Source: a virus
Length of the DNA stretch: 35,883 bases
IMG/VR virus record: IMGVR_UViG_3300032249_000985
Location: 1 to 35,883 of that record
Direction: 5' to 3' (one strand)
Shown here: positions 8,157 through 18,091 of the stretch, piece after piece
Layout: each line of letters opens with the position of its first letter
How positions within the stretch are numbered: the stretch's first letter is position 1
Position numbers and translations under genes: made by a program
Notes under the pieces: generated by a model
Told to the model about the DNA's origin: nothing
Database searches by the model: none
Seen by the model: the letters and a program-made list of their open reading frames with translations, nothing else

Positions 8157-8617
8157 TAGTATTCTCCTCCATCTATTGTGCTTGACCAGGTAGTAATTCC
8201 AACATTATCTGTTGTAAGTATATAGTTAGTATAATTAATTGCACTGCTGGTAGAACCAGTAGAGACCATACGACCGGTAGAGTCAAAATATGCAACTCCT
8301 CCAGTATTGTATTGTCCATAATAAAAAGCAGTTGAAACAGTTGCAATTCCAGTTATATTTGCGTTTCTGGCAGTAAATTCATCGAATCTTAAATCATCTC
8401 TTACATAAAGATCTCCACCAATATAAACATCACCAACAAAAGTTGCTACACCAACAAAAGTTGATACTCCAATAACATTTAATTGTGTAACTGATGCTAT
8501 TCCACCAATTACATTAACGGCAATTCTGGCATTTTCAGAAAATGCCGATCCACCAGAAACACTGGATAGTACCTTTATTGAATTTTGTTGACCAACTCTT
8601 ACTATTATGTCGGACAT
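8156..8617 (-). CDS. Small virion structural protein, beta-rich
   Basis: 153 residues rich in Val, Gly, Ser and Thr. The middle reads as short strand repeats (VTQLNVIGVSTFVGVATFVGDVYIGGDLYVRD), quoted here in part, VIGVSTFVGVATF, and resembles the N-terminal or shaft segments of cyanophage fibre proteins, where STxxGxATF units recur. The C-terminal third ends ILTTDNVGITTWSSTIDGG. No enzyme motif, signal peptide or membrane helix is seen. It overlaps the upstream 114-residue gene by one base (TAATG) behind a GAGGGAG ribosome site, and overlaps gp13 by one base downstream, so the three are translationally linked. A tail or neck accessory role is inference from composition and position. Confidence 0.68.
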   Translation of the reverse strand: MSDIIVRVGQQNSIKVLSSVSGGSAFSENARIAVNVIGGIASVTQLNVIGVSTFVGVATFVGDVYIGGDLYVRDDLRFDEFTARNANITGIATVSTAFYYGQYNTGGVAYFDSTGRMVSTGSTSSAINYTNYILTTDNVGITTWSSTIDGGEY

Positions 8618-8961
8618 TATCGAGTAACTCCCTCCCTCACAAGAACCATTCCTTCAATTACTCTAGTCCTAATATCATATTGATCAGTCAATAATACATC
8701 ATATACATACCTTCCTGGTTTTATGGATTCTGTATCTAGTGAAGACAACTCCAAAAATAACTGACCTAGAGATGGTGGGTTAACTATAGTAGTAAGAAAA
8801 CTTATAGCAGTTGAACTACCTGACCATTTTCTAAGTTGTGCGTTAACTTCATATCCAGTTAAATTTAATGGAGATTCTGAATCTGTACTTTGCAGATTGA
8901 AAGATTGTTTAAAGTCTGTACCAGAATTTATTACTAGATTAGTGACATATACTGCTGCCAT
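8617..8961 (-). CDS. Small virion protein, Ig-like/baseplate upper-type domain
   Basis: 114 residues forming one apparent beta-sandwich. The pattern GTDFKQSFNLQ, then LNLTGYEVNAQLRKW, LELSSLDTESIKPGRYVYDVLL and a C-terminal RVIEGMVLVREGVTR is that of the widespread phage module in which a first strand is followed by LTGY, R-K-W, and G-x-Y-x-Y-D-V-L, found in baseplate upper-protein N-termini and small cyanophage structural proteins. It is the first gene after a TATAAATA late promoter 26 bases upstream and so opens the neck gene cluster. Which virion part it occupies cannot be told from sequence. Confidence 0.7.
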   Translation of the reverse strand: MAAVYVTNLVINSGTDFKQSFNLQSTDSESPLNLTGYEVNAQLRKWSGSSTAISFLTTIVNPPSLGQLFLELSSLDTESIKPGRYVYDVLLTDQYDIRTRVIEGMVLVREGVTR

Positions 8962-8986
8962 TTAACCAATTTCTACATCTACTTAT

Positions 8987-8994
8987 TATTTATA
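8987..8994 (-). promoter_or_regulatory. T4-type late promoter ahead of the neck cluster
   Basis: Minus-strand TATAAATA, a perfect match to the T4 late box recognised by phage sigma gp55, lies 25 bases before the ATG of the 114-residue gene and directly after the stop codon of the 56-residue gene. Position between two genes supports function; AT-rich sequence makes isolated matches inside genes meaningless, and those were not listed. Confidence 0.75.
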
Positions 8995-8995
8995 T

Positions 8996-9166
8996 CTACA
9001 GAGAAGTAAGAGTGGACACTACTTCTTGCTGTTTTAGATATAATTTGCAGTATAATTTTGCAAATATCCTTAATTCATCTTGATTTAATTGATCTATTAC
9101 TCTGGCATGTTTTTCATATTCAAATAATTTATTAATACTTTCCAATTCGATATTATTTGGATCCAT
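8996..9166 (-). CDS. 56-residue helical protein, distant NblA-like pattern
   Basis: A short gene read by hand: 56 residues from MDPNNIELESINKLFEYEK to the end VVSTLTSL. It is predicted to be two helices: FEYEKHARVIDQL, a break at NQDE, and LRIFAKLYCKLYLKQQEVV. The start is secure: a strong Shine-Dalgarno (AAGGAGTT) precedes the ATG, which overlaps the end of the 66-residue gene by 14 bases. Conserved small cyanophage proteins of this shape exist, ending in KLYLKQQE. The second helix also resembles NblA, the phycobilisome degradation adaptor (LVxLYxxMxVKDN). The overall match is weak, so function stays unassigned. It ends right before the late promoter at 8987-8994. Confidence 0.75.
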   Translation of the reverse strand: MDPNNIELESINKLFEYEKHARVIDQLNQDELRIFAKLYCKLYLKQQEVVSTLTSL

Positions 9167-9353
9167 TTAATAACTCCTTAAGAAGGTTCTTAATTTCATC
9201 AATATCATTTCTCATTTCGTCCAACTCTCTTTTTTGAGAATCTCTTATTGATAATGAGTTTAAATATTGATTATATGCGGCAGAATCGCAATTTACTATT
9301 GCACCACTTTTTTCATCTCTATAAAGATTTTGATGCCCGTCTACCCTTATCAT
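9153..9353 (-). CDS. 66-residue coiled-coil protein
   Basis: A small protein beginning MIRVDGHQNLYRDEKSGAIV, a short beta start, followed by a charged helix (SQKRELDEMRNDIDEIKNLL) with heptad spacing typical of a coiled coil. I recognise the layout from small conserved cyanomyovirus proteins in the tail cluster, but no function is known to me. Its ATG overlaps the stop of the 2381-residue gene (ATGA), and its own end overlaps the next small gene by 14 bases, so the run is likely one translationally coupled late unit. It could be a chaperone or assembly factor; that is a guess. Confidence 0.75.
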   Translation of the reverse strand: MIRVDGHQNLYRDEKSGAIVNCDSAAYNQYLNSLSIRDSQKRELDEMRNDIDEIKNLLKELLNGSK

Positions 9354-12300
9354 CTTATTGCAAGTGTTCTAAGTTCTTTGATTCTTGGTGGATATGCTTG
9401 ATTGGTTCCAGACATTACAATCTTAATTGTATATCCAGTAAATAAATCAAGATTATCTGCAGTGAACTGATATTCAATGAATTGGTTATCCAAACTTGGG
9501 CTTACAAATGTATCGGACCTTCCACTATTTTTGGATGAATCAACAACAGAATATCCATCTGCAGTAGTATATGCCAAATTATCGTATCCTGGAAATAACT
9601 CAAATTCTTGAGAAACTTCACTCGAATCTGCCCTAATTAAACTATAAAGAACTCTAAAGTCTGCAGAAGCATGTCTATATGCCGAAAGAATTACCTTTAA
9701 TGATTTTGCGGGATTAGTCAAATTTACTGTGTTTGATACATATGTGGCAGCATGTGGGTCATATATTAATGAATTAACTCTATTATCGGAAGCATAATCT
9801 GAAATTGGATTATTTAAACGACTTGTTCTAAATTCTGTAAATGCAGTATCAGTATAGATTATTGGTGATAAATTAACATCTGTTGTATTCAGTGTTACTC
9901 CAGTAGTGAATGATTTATTTCTTGGTAAATTTGTCAAATAAGTAGTTTCATTTTGCTTGGAGCATACAATTCTGGTTGAATTTAAAAGATTTAATTTATT
10001 TAATTCAACAGATTCAAATCCACTATCTAAGAACGAAGTTTCATTTCCACCAACACTAGTTCCAGTCACTGTTCTAATTGTTGCAGTTGCCGAAGTTGCA
10101 TTGCCTGGGGTAATTATATTATAATTTGGAGTTAATGCACTATACTGAATATTTTCTGTTGCTCTAACATTAGAACCACCTAAAGATGCTTGACTTGAAA
10201 ACGACAATTCTGGAGCATTTGCTAAAGATCCGTCAGAACTTCTATTAGTATTAGATCCATTTGTAGACCTATCAATTTGTAAATAATATCCATCAATGCC
10301 AATATCTAAATCACTAATGTCGTAAGTAGTATTGATTCTTCTTAAAGAAACTCCATTTAATTCATACTTATAAACTGCAGTATTAGCATCATATTTTAAA
10401 GTGCGAGTTGAATCAATTCCTCTTCCACTAGCAGCAATTGATAATGTACCACTACCAATAGATGTATATGAAATAATTTCATTCTCAATCTTCACATATC
10501 CTGGATTGTTGGAATCTACAACAACTCCTTCAAAGGTTCCAAAATTTGAAGTATCACCAATACTGATTATTGATACCTCTTCCGCAGTTAAAGTTGCTGA
10601 GAGAGTAGTTGGTGCTACGTTAGATTCAGTATCACTAATAGTAACTTTATTTGTGTTTCCATACATCCCATGATCAAAATGACTTACTCTAATATAATTT
10701 CCATAATACTGATTATTACTATTAGGTTGTGAAAAACTTCTAATAGTAGTACTAGCAAGTGATACTATTATTCCGGCATCATTATAGTAACTTACCCCGA
10801 TTCCAGTAGTAAATGTACTTCCCTGAACCCCAGAAAGATACAAAGTATCGACACTATTATTATTTCCAGTTATTGTAATTCTTGCATCAAATCCAGTTTG
10901 GGAAGAAACGTCTGAGGTTACAATACCAACAACATCTCCAACAGCATATCCGTTTCCTGGAGATACGATTGTTGGGGTTCCAGTAATTACACCATTAGTG
11001 GCAGAAATATTCAACACCAATCCAGAACCATTTCCAACAATGTTATATGTGCCCACACTAGAATCAGTCACATAACTTTTTCCACCAGTAGTAAGTCCTA
11101 CTGTTGATACGGAACTTCCTGTACCAACTACATACCCATAAACATAAGATTGTGAACCAGCAATCTTTCTACCATTTGATAATATACTAATCAATGATGT
11201 ATTAGTAGTTGTAGTAATTCCAAGAGTGGCAGTTTTTGGTAATGTTACTAATGGATTATTATTTAATTTTTGAACATATCCATTGCTTTCATCGAGAGTT
11301 GGATTATAGAAGAATGCAGTTCCTGTTGATGAAGTAAATTGTGCCTTATAAAGTTTAAACTTCAGGTCTTGATACTGATTTGCTGTCCATATGGATCCAT
11401 TTTGTGATTTGAATAGACTTCCAAGTGCAAATTGTTTAGTATATCTGACACTTTCTGCATCTGGCAGAGATTGTGTGTTTACGGTCTTCTCACCCATTTG
11501 TGCGGTCCATAATTCATATTGATCACTTGCTTCGGAGACAATTACAATTGCATATTCATTGCCTGGAGCTAAGTAGATTGGATAATCAAATGTAACTTTA
11601 GTTGCAATTTCTCCAGTTGTTGAGGTTGTTACATTATCTGGTCGTAATGTTACTGGATTTCCAATAACTACTCTTGTAGGAGTACCCAATTCAACAGTTC
11701 TTATTTCAATTCTTACTGGATTATTGTTAGAATCTTTATTTGCAAAGAAAAGGTCAACCGCAGTTAAGAATGCCCCATTTTCATCGTCATTTGTACCAAT
11801 TGGTGACGGTGCCTCAATATTTCCACCAACACTAAATGATTGTGCAAGTGGATCAACATACCTTTGAATGGTAGTTGTCGTAGATACTAGTTGTTTTACC
11901 TCAAATACTCCCTCAGATTTATATGAAGTTTCTGCCGAGGATATTAGGTTACTTCCTGGAAGTGGGGTAGCATTTGTTGAACTATTAGTAACTTTGAATG
12001 TTTTAGTTCCTGTTGAAATTTTTACAGTTGGTGTAGGAACGGTATTAGGATCTCTTAGGAAGAATGATCCAATTAAATCTCCATAATTATCTGAAATTAA
12101 TCTAAGATTTTTAACGTAGGCAACAGCACCACTTTGTTGACCTACAAGTTTCATACCTGTTACTAGGTATCCAGAATATTTTCCTTGTGCTTCTTGTGAT
12201 AGTGAGTAGGTGTCAACATTAAGAACTTTTGAAGATGCACTATATGCTGATGCAAGATTTTCGGTTTTGATATATGGGTTTATATTAAATGTAGTTGATG

Positions 12301-15300
12301 GTGAATTATATTGCCCATACTTATGATTTGCAGTAGCAACTCTAAAATTAATTAAATTATTTCCACCATAGGAACCAATAACCGTTTCTCCTGCAATAAA
12401 CGCATTGGAAGAACCATAATTTTGCAATGTAGAGTCGTTTGCAATTTCTACTAATTTTGGAATAAAATCAACAGAACCATTACCATCAAAAAATTGGTAG
12501 AATTCAGTTAATGGTTTGATATTTGTCACTGAAAACTCAGTATTTCTAGAACGCATCCAAAGTTCATTTCCACTATCAACTAAAATATCGTTAGATGTTA
12601 CCTCTGTAATTGTATCAACATAACGTGCCCATCCACCACCAAGTGATATACTCCTAGTTCCACCATTTATATTTTTATCTGGAAGTCTAATAGTTCTAAT
12701 CCAACTATCACTAGCAGGTGACAATTTAACACTTCCGGTATAAACTACCACATGGAATGGATTAACATTTTCTACTCTAGTTGCAAGTGGTTGTTCAATC
12801 CATCCAATTGAATCATACTTCAGAGTTACAACTTCACCAGTTTTTTGTACATTTGGATCTAATAATTGGAAATTAGTTGAAAGATCTAATTCTTCATCAA
12901 TTATGCTTGTTGCTGGGGCAAGTTGACTCTTAAGTGCATTTTTACTAATAATAGGTATTAATTCTTGTACTTCAGAATCAATTTGTATGGAAGAAAAGTC
13001 TGAATTTATTAATGATGTATTCCTAAAGTCATCTACAAAAAATCCACTCTTAAATCTATTCCTTCCATCTGCATCTTGAATTTGTAAAGTCTGAGTGTTT
13101 ACTTCAAGTAGTGATAGTGAAGTAACTCTTTCTAAATTTTCAACTCTATCCTCAATTAATCCAATGTCCCTCATTGTATATCTTTTATTATCTACCAAAG
13201 ATATTTCTATATCTGCTGGATCATAAAGATATGGTGGTAATGTAATAGTTGCAATTTCCATTACATTATCATTATTTGTTGGGGATTTTGGTATGATTGA
13301 AGATATACCCTTCTGCACAATCAATGCTCCAAACTTATCAAGATACAATTTATCAATTCTACCTAAGTAATATTCGTATCCAACTAAAGAACTTTCATTT
13401 GGTGATAAGAGTAAACTTGGAACCGCATTAAAGGTTCTTGAGGTAAAGTCAAATGGTGAAGATGATGCTCCAGCAACAGTAAAAACAGGTACTCTTGGTC
13501 TAAAATCTAAAGTATCTGAGGCCCTTACTCTTCTAGGACCAATATATGGAATATCTTCTGAGAATCTTTCTTTATCGTAACTTAATATGGTAAAGACATC
13601 TCCATTATCGGATGAAGGTATTGTATAGTGGTCAAATACTACCAATAATCTTTTAGATGGTGCCGAAAAATTATTATTTCTAACAATTCTTGAGTAATCA
13701 TAATATTGATCTTTCTGACCCTTATCTAAATTATAGAAATTTGTAATGTCTCTATATTTTCCTAAAGTAATTGATTGAATATCTGTGGTTATATTTGATT
13801 CTTCAAATAGTACAGATTCACCTTCCAAAAATCTATCTGTATTTAAATATACGATTCCTAAAACATTTGTTACACCAGGTGTAACAACTCTAGCAATTGC
13901 TTTAGACGTATTACCAATTATATTTTCTCCAATTATTGCATTTGTTGTGACATTTGCAGTTGAAGTAAACTCAACTTCGTCTAAAACTGGATCGGATGTA
14001 TCCAAGGATTCGTAAACTGCCAGAACTTTTACTACATCTGGATAGTTTAGTGATATTTCTTCATCCTGAACTCTTAGTCCATAATATTGATTATATGCAA
14101 GTCCATCATTAATTGATGAAGTAATACCACTTCCGGACTGAGAATACTTTGATAGGTTTACATTAATAGTCCGACTTCTACTATATTGTTTTAATTTACT
14201 CTGAATGCCATTTTTAATTAGGGTAGCATTAACAACAGCATTATTTCCAGTAGTCAAACCTCTGAAAGTAACTTCGTTTGTACCTGCATTGAGTGAGAAT
14301 GAATCTGAAGTTACTGTGCCAATTCCACCTCCAGTATAATGTATAGAATATCTTTCTTCATCAAATGCTGCAAAAAATGCACTTGAAATTCCAGTAAATT
14401 CTGAAGTATTAATGGTCAATGAAGTTGCTGCTATGTTCTTACCAGTTAATTGAGCAGAAACATTTAATAAAGAATTTGAAAGATTTACTGAGGAAATATT
14501 TGAGTTTGGCAATTCTGCATACAAATATCCAGAATCTTGATTTCTTATAATTGGAGCACCTATTGTGATTGGAATATTTGTTCCATTTACAACAGATCCA
14601 ACATAAACACCAGAAACATCTGGAGTAATTGCAGCAATAGTTAAAGTTCTTCCATCAGTAGAAACCTCAGTTACTCTATTATAGGTTTCAGTAGTAACAC
14701 CAGAGGTTATCGTGTTATATCTAATAATTGTATCAGTTTTTATTCCAGTAAATACTTTACCTGGACTTACTAATGTATTTCCACCAGTAATATTTGCAAT
14801 GACTACTCCGTTTGGCAATGAGAATTTCTCAAGCACACAATTTGCGGTAAATGTTGGGTATCCACTTATTCCTGTTTGCTTAACTGATTTAATCTCTTGA
14901 GTTCCAAAAGATTTTACTGTGGTAATTGTTCTTGGAAAATCAATACCATTAATAATTAATTGCTCACCAACAGAAAATGTACCTGAAGTTTGACTTAAAC
15001 TGATTGTAGCAGATCCGCCACCAGCAGAAACTGCATATCCACTAGCACCACTACTCTTACCTTTTACAAATGATGTTGCTGGGAGTTCTGTATTTGATAG
15101 TGCAGAATTTAACCCAAGTGATGTATATGTTTGTATATCATAAAGATATAAATCCCAATTAGTAGATGCTCCAGTATACGCAGCATCTGTTAAATTAAAA
15201 GTATATACTCTAGCAGCACCAATTGTGGTCCCTGCACCGGCAAATTGGGAGTGCAATTGTACTGCATATCTCTGTGCTGGGGCACCAGACACATTATTAA

Positions 15301-16495
15301 CTCTCAAATTATTTCCCATTTCAAAGGGGATGTTTACATTTGATACTGATTGAGTATCTCTTGGTTTTTCTACATCCAAAATTGTTGTTGAAATATTTTC
15401 TATATCATATCCCCTTACATATGCTTTTCCAGGAGATACCTTTACACACATTAAATCGTCAGAAGGTGTATTTCCTTGGTCTGTCTTTTCGTTATCTAAA
15501 AATAATCCATTATTACCCAATCTATTATTTAATGAATTATGTACTGATGGATTAAATGGTTCTACAGCATAATCTCCAGACTCATCATAAGTTCTTTCCG
15601 CCAAATAATCACGAATTAAATTGTAAGTTGTTTTTGTATCAATTTTTTTAATTTTACCATCTTGAACTCTTAGTAGTTCAACAAAATCTGTATCATTAGT
15701 ATCTGATAATAATTTTTTAGTTAAAGTTAAATTGATTTTAAATCTATCTGCACCGGGGGCAGCATAATTTGTAAATCCTTTAGCATTATCATATAATGAA
15801 TTGTCATCCTTTGCACTGATTATCAATTCACTAATTTTTAACCCAACCCTATATGATGGTGTATTTGTATAGTTATCTAAAACTAAAGTTTGCTTGGAAA
15901 CATTTACAAAATAACCTCTAATAAAGTATACACCATCTCCAATAAATGCCGCAGAACCTATGGATGTTGCATTTGATGAAATTAGTGATGCAAATGGAGT
16001 CCCTGCATTGATTGTAGTGTTGCCATAGGTCACATTCTCTTCAGAAATTAAGGATTCTCCATCTACAAATGGATTAAATTTAAAATTATTATCTGAGTCT
16101 AAGTATTTTACATATATTGTCAAATATTCTACATTAATGTCATCTGGAAAAACAATATATTGAATTGTTGCTGTTGTTCCTGATATTTGCCCAACTATTT
16201 TTTTACCAATAAAATTATTAATATAAAGTGAAATGTCAACCCCAAAAGTAGTTGAATTGAGTTTTACAGAATAAAACTGTCCATCATATGCAATGTTTCC
16301 TGGGATCACCATTGATCCTTCTTTAAATATATGACTTCCGAAAGATTCTACTTGATTTTGTAAAATAGATTGTAAAGTTGTCAGTTCTCTTGCTTGAACT
16401 GGACGCCCAGGATTAAATAAGACTTTATAAAAATTCTTTTCAGAATCAAAATCATCATAGTATGGACTAATGTTTAAATCTGCTTTTTGTGCCAT
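9350..16495 (-). CDS. Large baseplate/tail structural protein, DUF4815-type N-terminus
   Basis: 2381 residues. The N-terminus, MAQKADLNISPYYDDFD followed by KNFYKVLFNPGRPVQARELT and LQSILQNQVESFG...FKEGSMVIPG, is the DUF4815 signature of phage tail proteins. Residues about 300-365 (YLAERTYDESGDYAVEPF, CVKVSPGKAYVRGYDIE) continue that domain. A middle region carries PFDFTSRTFNAVPSLL, DIGLIEDRVENLERV and a TLDFRPRVP segment. Near residues 1800-1865 there is a G-x-G-Y-like pair, and near 2000-2025 a KIENEIISYTSIG...SGRG unit that also occurs in the gp7-position protein. The C-terminus (SADFRVLYSLIRADSSEV, FTGYTIKIVMSGTNQAYPPRIKELRTLAIR in part) is a conserved cyanophage ending. It follows gp8 by five bases. 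In T4 this slot holds gp9-gp12; a baseplate or tail-fibre attachment role is inferred from position. Confidence 0.8.
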   Translation of the reverse strand: MAQKADLNISPYYDDFDSEKNFYKVLFNPGRPVQARELTTLQSILQNQVESFGSHIFKEGSMVIPGNIAYDGQFYSVKLNSTTFGVDISLYINNFIGKKIVGQISGTTATIQYIVFPDDINVEYLTIYVKYLDSDNNFKFNPFVDGESLISEENVTYGNTTINAGTPFASLISSNATSIGSAAFIGDGVYFIRGYFVNVSKQTLVLDNYTNTPSYRVGLKISELIISAKDDNSLYDNAKGFTNYAAPGADRFKINLTLTKKLLSDTNDTDFVELLRVQDGKIKKIDTKTTYNLIRDYLAERTYDESGDYAVEPFNPSVHNSLNNRLGNNGLFLDNEKTDQGNTPSDDLMCVKVSPGKAYVRGYDIENISTTILDVEKPRDTQSVSNVNIPFEMGNNLRVNNVSGAPAQRYAVQLHSQFAGAGTTIGAARVYTFNLTDAAYTGASTNWDLYLYDIQTYTSLGLNSALSNTELPATSFVKGKSSGASGYAVSAGGGSATISLSQTSGTFSVGEQLIINGIDFPRTITTVKSFGTQEIKSVKQTGISGYPTFTANCVLEKFSLPNGVVIANITGGNTLVSPGKVFTGIKTDTIIRYNTITSGVTTETYNRVTEVSTDGRTLTIAAITPDVSGVYVGSVVNGTNIPITIGAPIIRNQDSGYLYAELPNSNISSVNLSNSLLNVSAQLTGKNIAATSLTINTSEFTGISSAFFAAFDEERYSIHYTGGGIGTVTSDSFSLNAGTNEVTFRGLTTGNNAVVNATLIKNGIQSKLKQYSRSRTINVNLSKYSQSGSGITSSINDGLAYNQYYGLRVQDEEISLNYPDVVKVLAVYESLDTSDPVLDEVEFTSTANVTTNAIIGENIIGNTSKAIARVVTPGVTNVLGIVYLNTDRFLEGESVLFEESNITTDIQSITLGKYRDITNFYNLDKGQKDQYYDYSRIVRNNNFSAPSKRLLVVFDHYTIPSSDNGDVFTILSYDKERFSEDIPYIGPRRVRASDTLDFRPRVPVFTVAGASSSPFDFTSRTFNAVPSLLLSPNESSLVGYEYYLGRIDKLYLDKFGALIVQKGISSIIPKSPTNNDNVMEIATITLPPYLYDPADIEISLVDNKRYTMRDIGLIEDRVENLERVTSLSLLEVNTQTLQIQDADGRNRFKSGFFVDDFRNTSLINSDFSSIQIDSEVQELIPIISKNALKSQLAPATSIIDEELDLSTNFQLLDPNVQKTGEVVTLKYDSIGWIEQPLATRVENVNPFHVVVYTGSVKLSPASDSWIRTIRLPDKNINGGTRSISLGGGWARYVDTITEVTSNDILVDSGNELWMRSRNTEFSVTNIKPLTEFYQFFDGNGSVDFIPKLVEIANDSTLQNYGSSNAFIAGETVIGSYGGNNLINFRVATANHKYGQYNSPSTTFNINPYIKTENLASAYSASSKVLNVDTYSLSQEAQGKYSGYLVTGMKLVGQQSGAVAYVKNLRLISDNYGDLIGSFFLRDPNTVPTPTVKISTGTKTFKVTNSSTNATPLPGSNLISSAETSYKSEGVFEVKQLVSTTTTIQRYVDPLAQSFSVGGNIEAPSPIGTNDDENGAFLTAVDLFFANKDSNNNPVRIEIRTVELGTPTRVVIGNPVTLRPDNVTTSTTGEIATKVTFDYPIYLAPGNEYAIVIVSEASDQYELWTAQMGEKTVNTQSLPDAESVRYTKQFALGSLFKSQNGSIWTANQYQDLKFKLYKAQFTSSTGTAFFYNPTLDESNGYVQKLNNNPLVTLPKTATLGITTTTNTSLISILSNGRKIAGSQSYVYGYVVGTGSSVSTVGLTTGGKSYVTDSSVGTYNIVGNGSGLVLNISATNGVITGTPTIVSPGNGYAVGDVVGIVTSDVSSQTGFDARITITGNNNSVDTLYLSGVQGSTFTTGIGVSYYNDAGIIVSLASTTIRSFSQPNSNNQYYGNYIRVSHFDHGMYGNTNKVTISDTESNVAPTTLSATLTAEEVSIISIGDTSNFGTFEGVVVDSNNPGYVKIENEIISYTSIGSGTLSIAASGRGIDSTRTLKYDANTAVYKYELNGVSLRRINTTYDISDLDIGIDGYYLQIDRSTNGSNTNRSSDGSLANAPELSFSSQASLGGSNVRATENIQYSALTPNYNIITPGNATSATATIRTVTGTSVGGNETSFLDSGFESVELNKLNLLNSTRIVCSKQNETTYLTNLPRNKSFTTGVTLNTTDVNLSPIIYTDTAFTEFRTSRLNNPISDYASDNRVNSLIYDPHAATYVSNTVNLTNPAKSLKVILSAYRHASADFRVLYSLIRADSSEVSQEFELFPGYDNLAYTTADGYSVVDSSKNSGRSDTFVSPSLDNQFIEYQFTADNLDLFTGYTIKIVMSGTNQAYPPRIKELRTLAIR

Positions 16496-16500
16496 TTTTG

Positions 16501-18066
16501 TTAGAATTCCAGAATAATTTTAACGTCTTCTTTTTGTCTAATATCTCTTTCTACCAGGGGTCTATTATCAATATAAATTATATCTCCCGTCTTTTTATTT
16601 ATCTCTGGATTTGCGAGACCATTTGTAAAAGTTACTCCTAAGTCTATAACTTTACCACCAATTGTAACTTTATTTGTATTGGTAACTGATGTGTCAATAG
16701 ATGCCGTAAAATCTCCATTCACACTTACAATACTTCCACCATTAGATTGAAAATCATATACATCAGGGTTACGATTGCTGTCCCTATAATCAGTTTCATC
16801 ATACTTTGTGGGATGATAATATAAAGATCTATCCCTAGAATATTTTAATACTCTTGTTTCACTATCATATGATGCCACATATCCTTTTGCAATTTTTCCA
16901 TCTGCTCTCGTTTGTTTAATTTCCTCCCCAACAACTGGAGTTCCACTAATTGATGTAGTAATTCCTGCATAGAGTGATGAATATTGATTTTCTGTAAAAA
17001 TTGTATTGGAAGTAAAGGTAGTTGGATTTTTTATAATTCCAACTTGAGCAAATTGAGTATCTGTTGGGAAATCTTTAGTAGAATCATCAAATCTGGCATA
17101 TATCAATACTTTATCAGTACCTAATTCTGAATAGATATCATACCCGTGTCCCTTAGATGGTGGAATAATTGGTATTAATTTTGCTGGATTAGAAATACTT
17201 CCAACTGGTTGAAAACTTCCCAAATCAACCATTCCCCAAGTATATCCACTGCCACCAGAAACGATAACAGTAGAAGTTATTACACCACCAGTAGTAGTAA
17301 CTGAGACTCTACCACCAGTACCATCACCAAGAATATTAAATTCAGTAGTACCACTAGTGCCAGAATTATATCCTCCTCCTCCATTTTCAATGTATACTTT
17401 TTTAATTTGATTTAAATTTATATCAGAATTTCCTGCTTCCCTAACAGAAACAATTTGAGAATCATTTGATGTTGCCCAATCATTAGGAACTGCAACATAT
17501 TCAGTCGAATCAAACTTTATAATATCACTTGGAGAAACTGAAAAAAGATATTTCCAAATATATCCATCTCCACTCACTCCTGCCGCAGATGGTTCTAAAT
17601 CTGTAAAAGTGGGCTCATCTTGTGATTTATTTCCTTTTGGGGTTTGTCCAGAAGAACCATTATCTATACAAATATAGACTCTATAATCACTATTAATTAC
17701 ATAATAATTTGAATCATACAATCTGCTTGAATTTGAATTTGGTGTTGGATTTGAAATACTATAATCATGCCTGTACATATCATAAGAAGTATTAGAAGTC
17801 CAAGTAACCTTTCTTATAAGTCTTCTAATATTACTACTAGTTATTTTTTTACCAAATAATGTAGTATCTTTATAATGTCCAGAATATTGAAGGTTATCGG
17901 TTGGGCTTGGTATATTAGAATTCCAATTAGTAGTTCTTCCAAATCCAACTGCTGTGGGATTATCTAGACCCAAAAAGACATAGTATGAATTATTGTTGGA
18001 CACTACAGATTCTACGAAATTGCTCGCATTCACTATTCTAAATTGGTCTGTTACGACTGCTGCCAT
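16501..18066 (-). CDS. 8: Baseplate wedge subunit gp8, enlarged
   Basis: 521 residues (T4 gp8 is 334). The family pattern is clear in residues 1-200: DQFRIVNASNFVESV, YYVFLGLDNPTAVGFG, NIRRLIRKVTW, YDSNYYVINSDYRVYICIDN, then SGDGYIWKYLFSVSPSDIIKF and EYVAVPNDW. Residues about 220-285 add a Gly-rich insertion with YIENGGGGYN and VSGGSGYTWG, the same G-x-G-Y module as in gp14. The rest returns to gp8-like sequence, with GHGYDIYSELGTDKVLI and LYYHPTKYDETDY, ending KTGDIIYIDNRPLVERDIRQ. gp8 dimers are part of each baseplate wedge together with gp6, gp7, gp10, gp11 and gp53. It has its own late promoter and starts 20 bases after the giant gene ends. Confidence 0.92.
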   Translation of the reverse strand: MAAVVTDQFRIVNASNFVESVVSNNNSYYVFLGLDNPTAVGFGRTTNWNSNIPSPTDNLQYSGHYKDTTLFGKKITSSNIRRLIRKVTWTSNTSYDMYRHDYSISNPTPNSNSSRLYDSNYYVINSDYRVYICIDNGSSGQTPKGNKSQDEPTFTDLEPSAAGVSGDGYIWKYLFSVSPSDIIKFDSTEYVAVPNDWATSNDSQIVSVREAGNSDINLNQIKKVYIENGGGGYNSGTSGTTEFNILGDGTGGRVSVTTTGGVITSTVIVSGGSGYTWGMVDLGSFQPVGSISNPAKLIPIIPPSKGHGYDIYSELGTDKVLIYARFDDSTKDFPTDTQFAQVGIIKNPTTFTSNTIFTENQYSSLYAGITTSISGTPVVGEEIKQTRADGKIAKGYVASYDSETRVLKYSRDRSLYYHPTKYDETDYRDSNRNPDVYDFQSNGGSIVSVNGDFTASIDTSVTNTNKVTIGGKVIDLGVTFTNGLANPEINKKTGDIIYIDNRPLVERDIRQKEDVKIILEF

Positions 18067-18083
18067 ATTAATAGTTTTTTAGA

Positions 18084-18091
18084 TATTTATA
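18084..18091 (-). promoter_or_regulatory. T4-type late promoter ahead of gp8
   Basis: Minus-strand TATAAATA lies 17 bases before the ATG of gp8 and overlaps the last bases of the giant upstream gene. It would allow gp8 and the genes after it to be transcribed without the 12.3-kb upstream gene, which makes sense for stoichiometry. Confidence 0.72.

Noticed and set aside
16592-16599. GATAAATA and similar late-box matches inside long genes, such as gp8 and gp6.
   Set aside because: Expected by chance in AT-rich coding sequence; only boxes placed between genes were kept.
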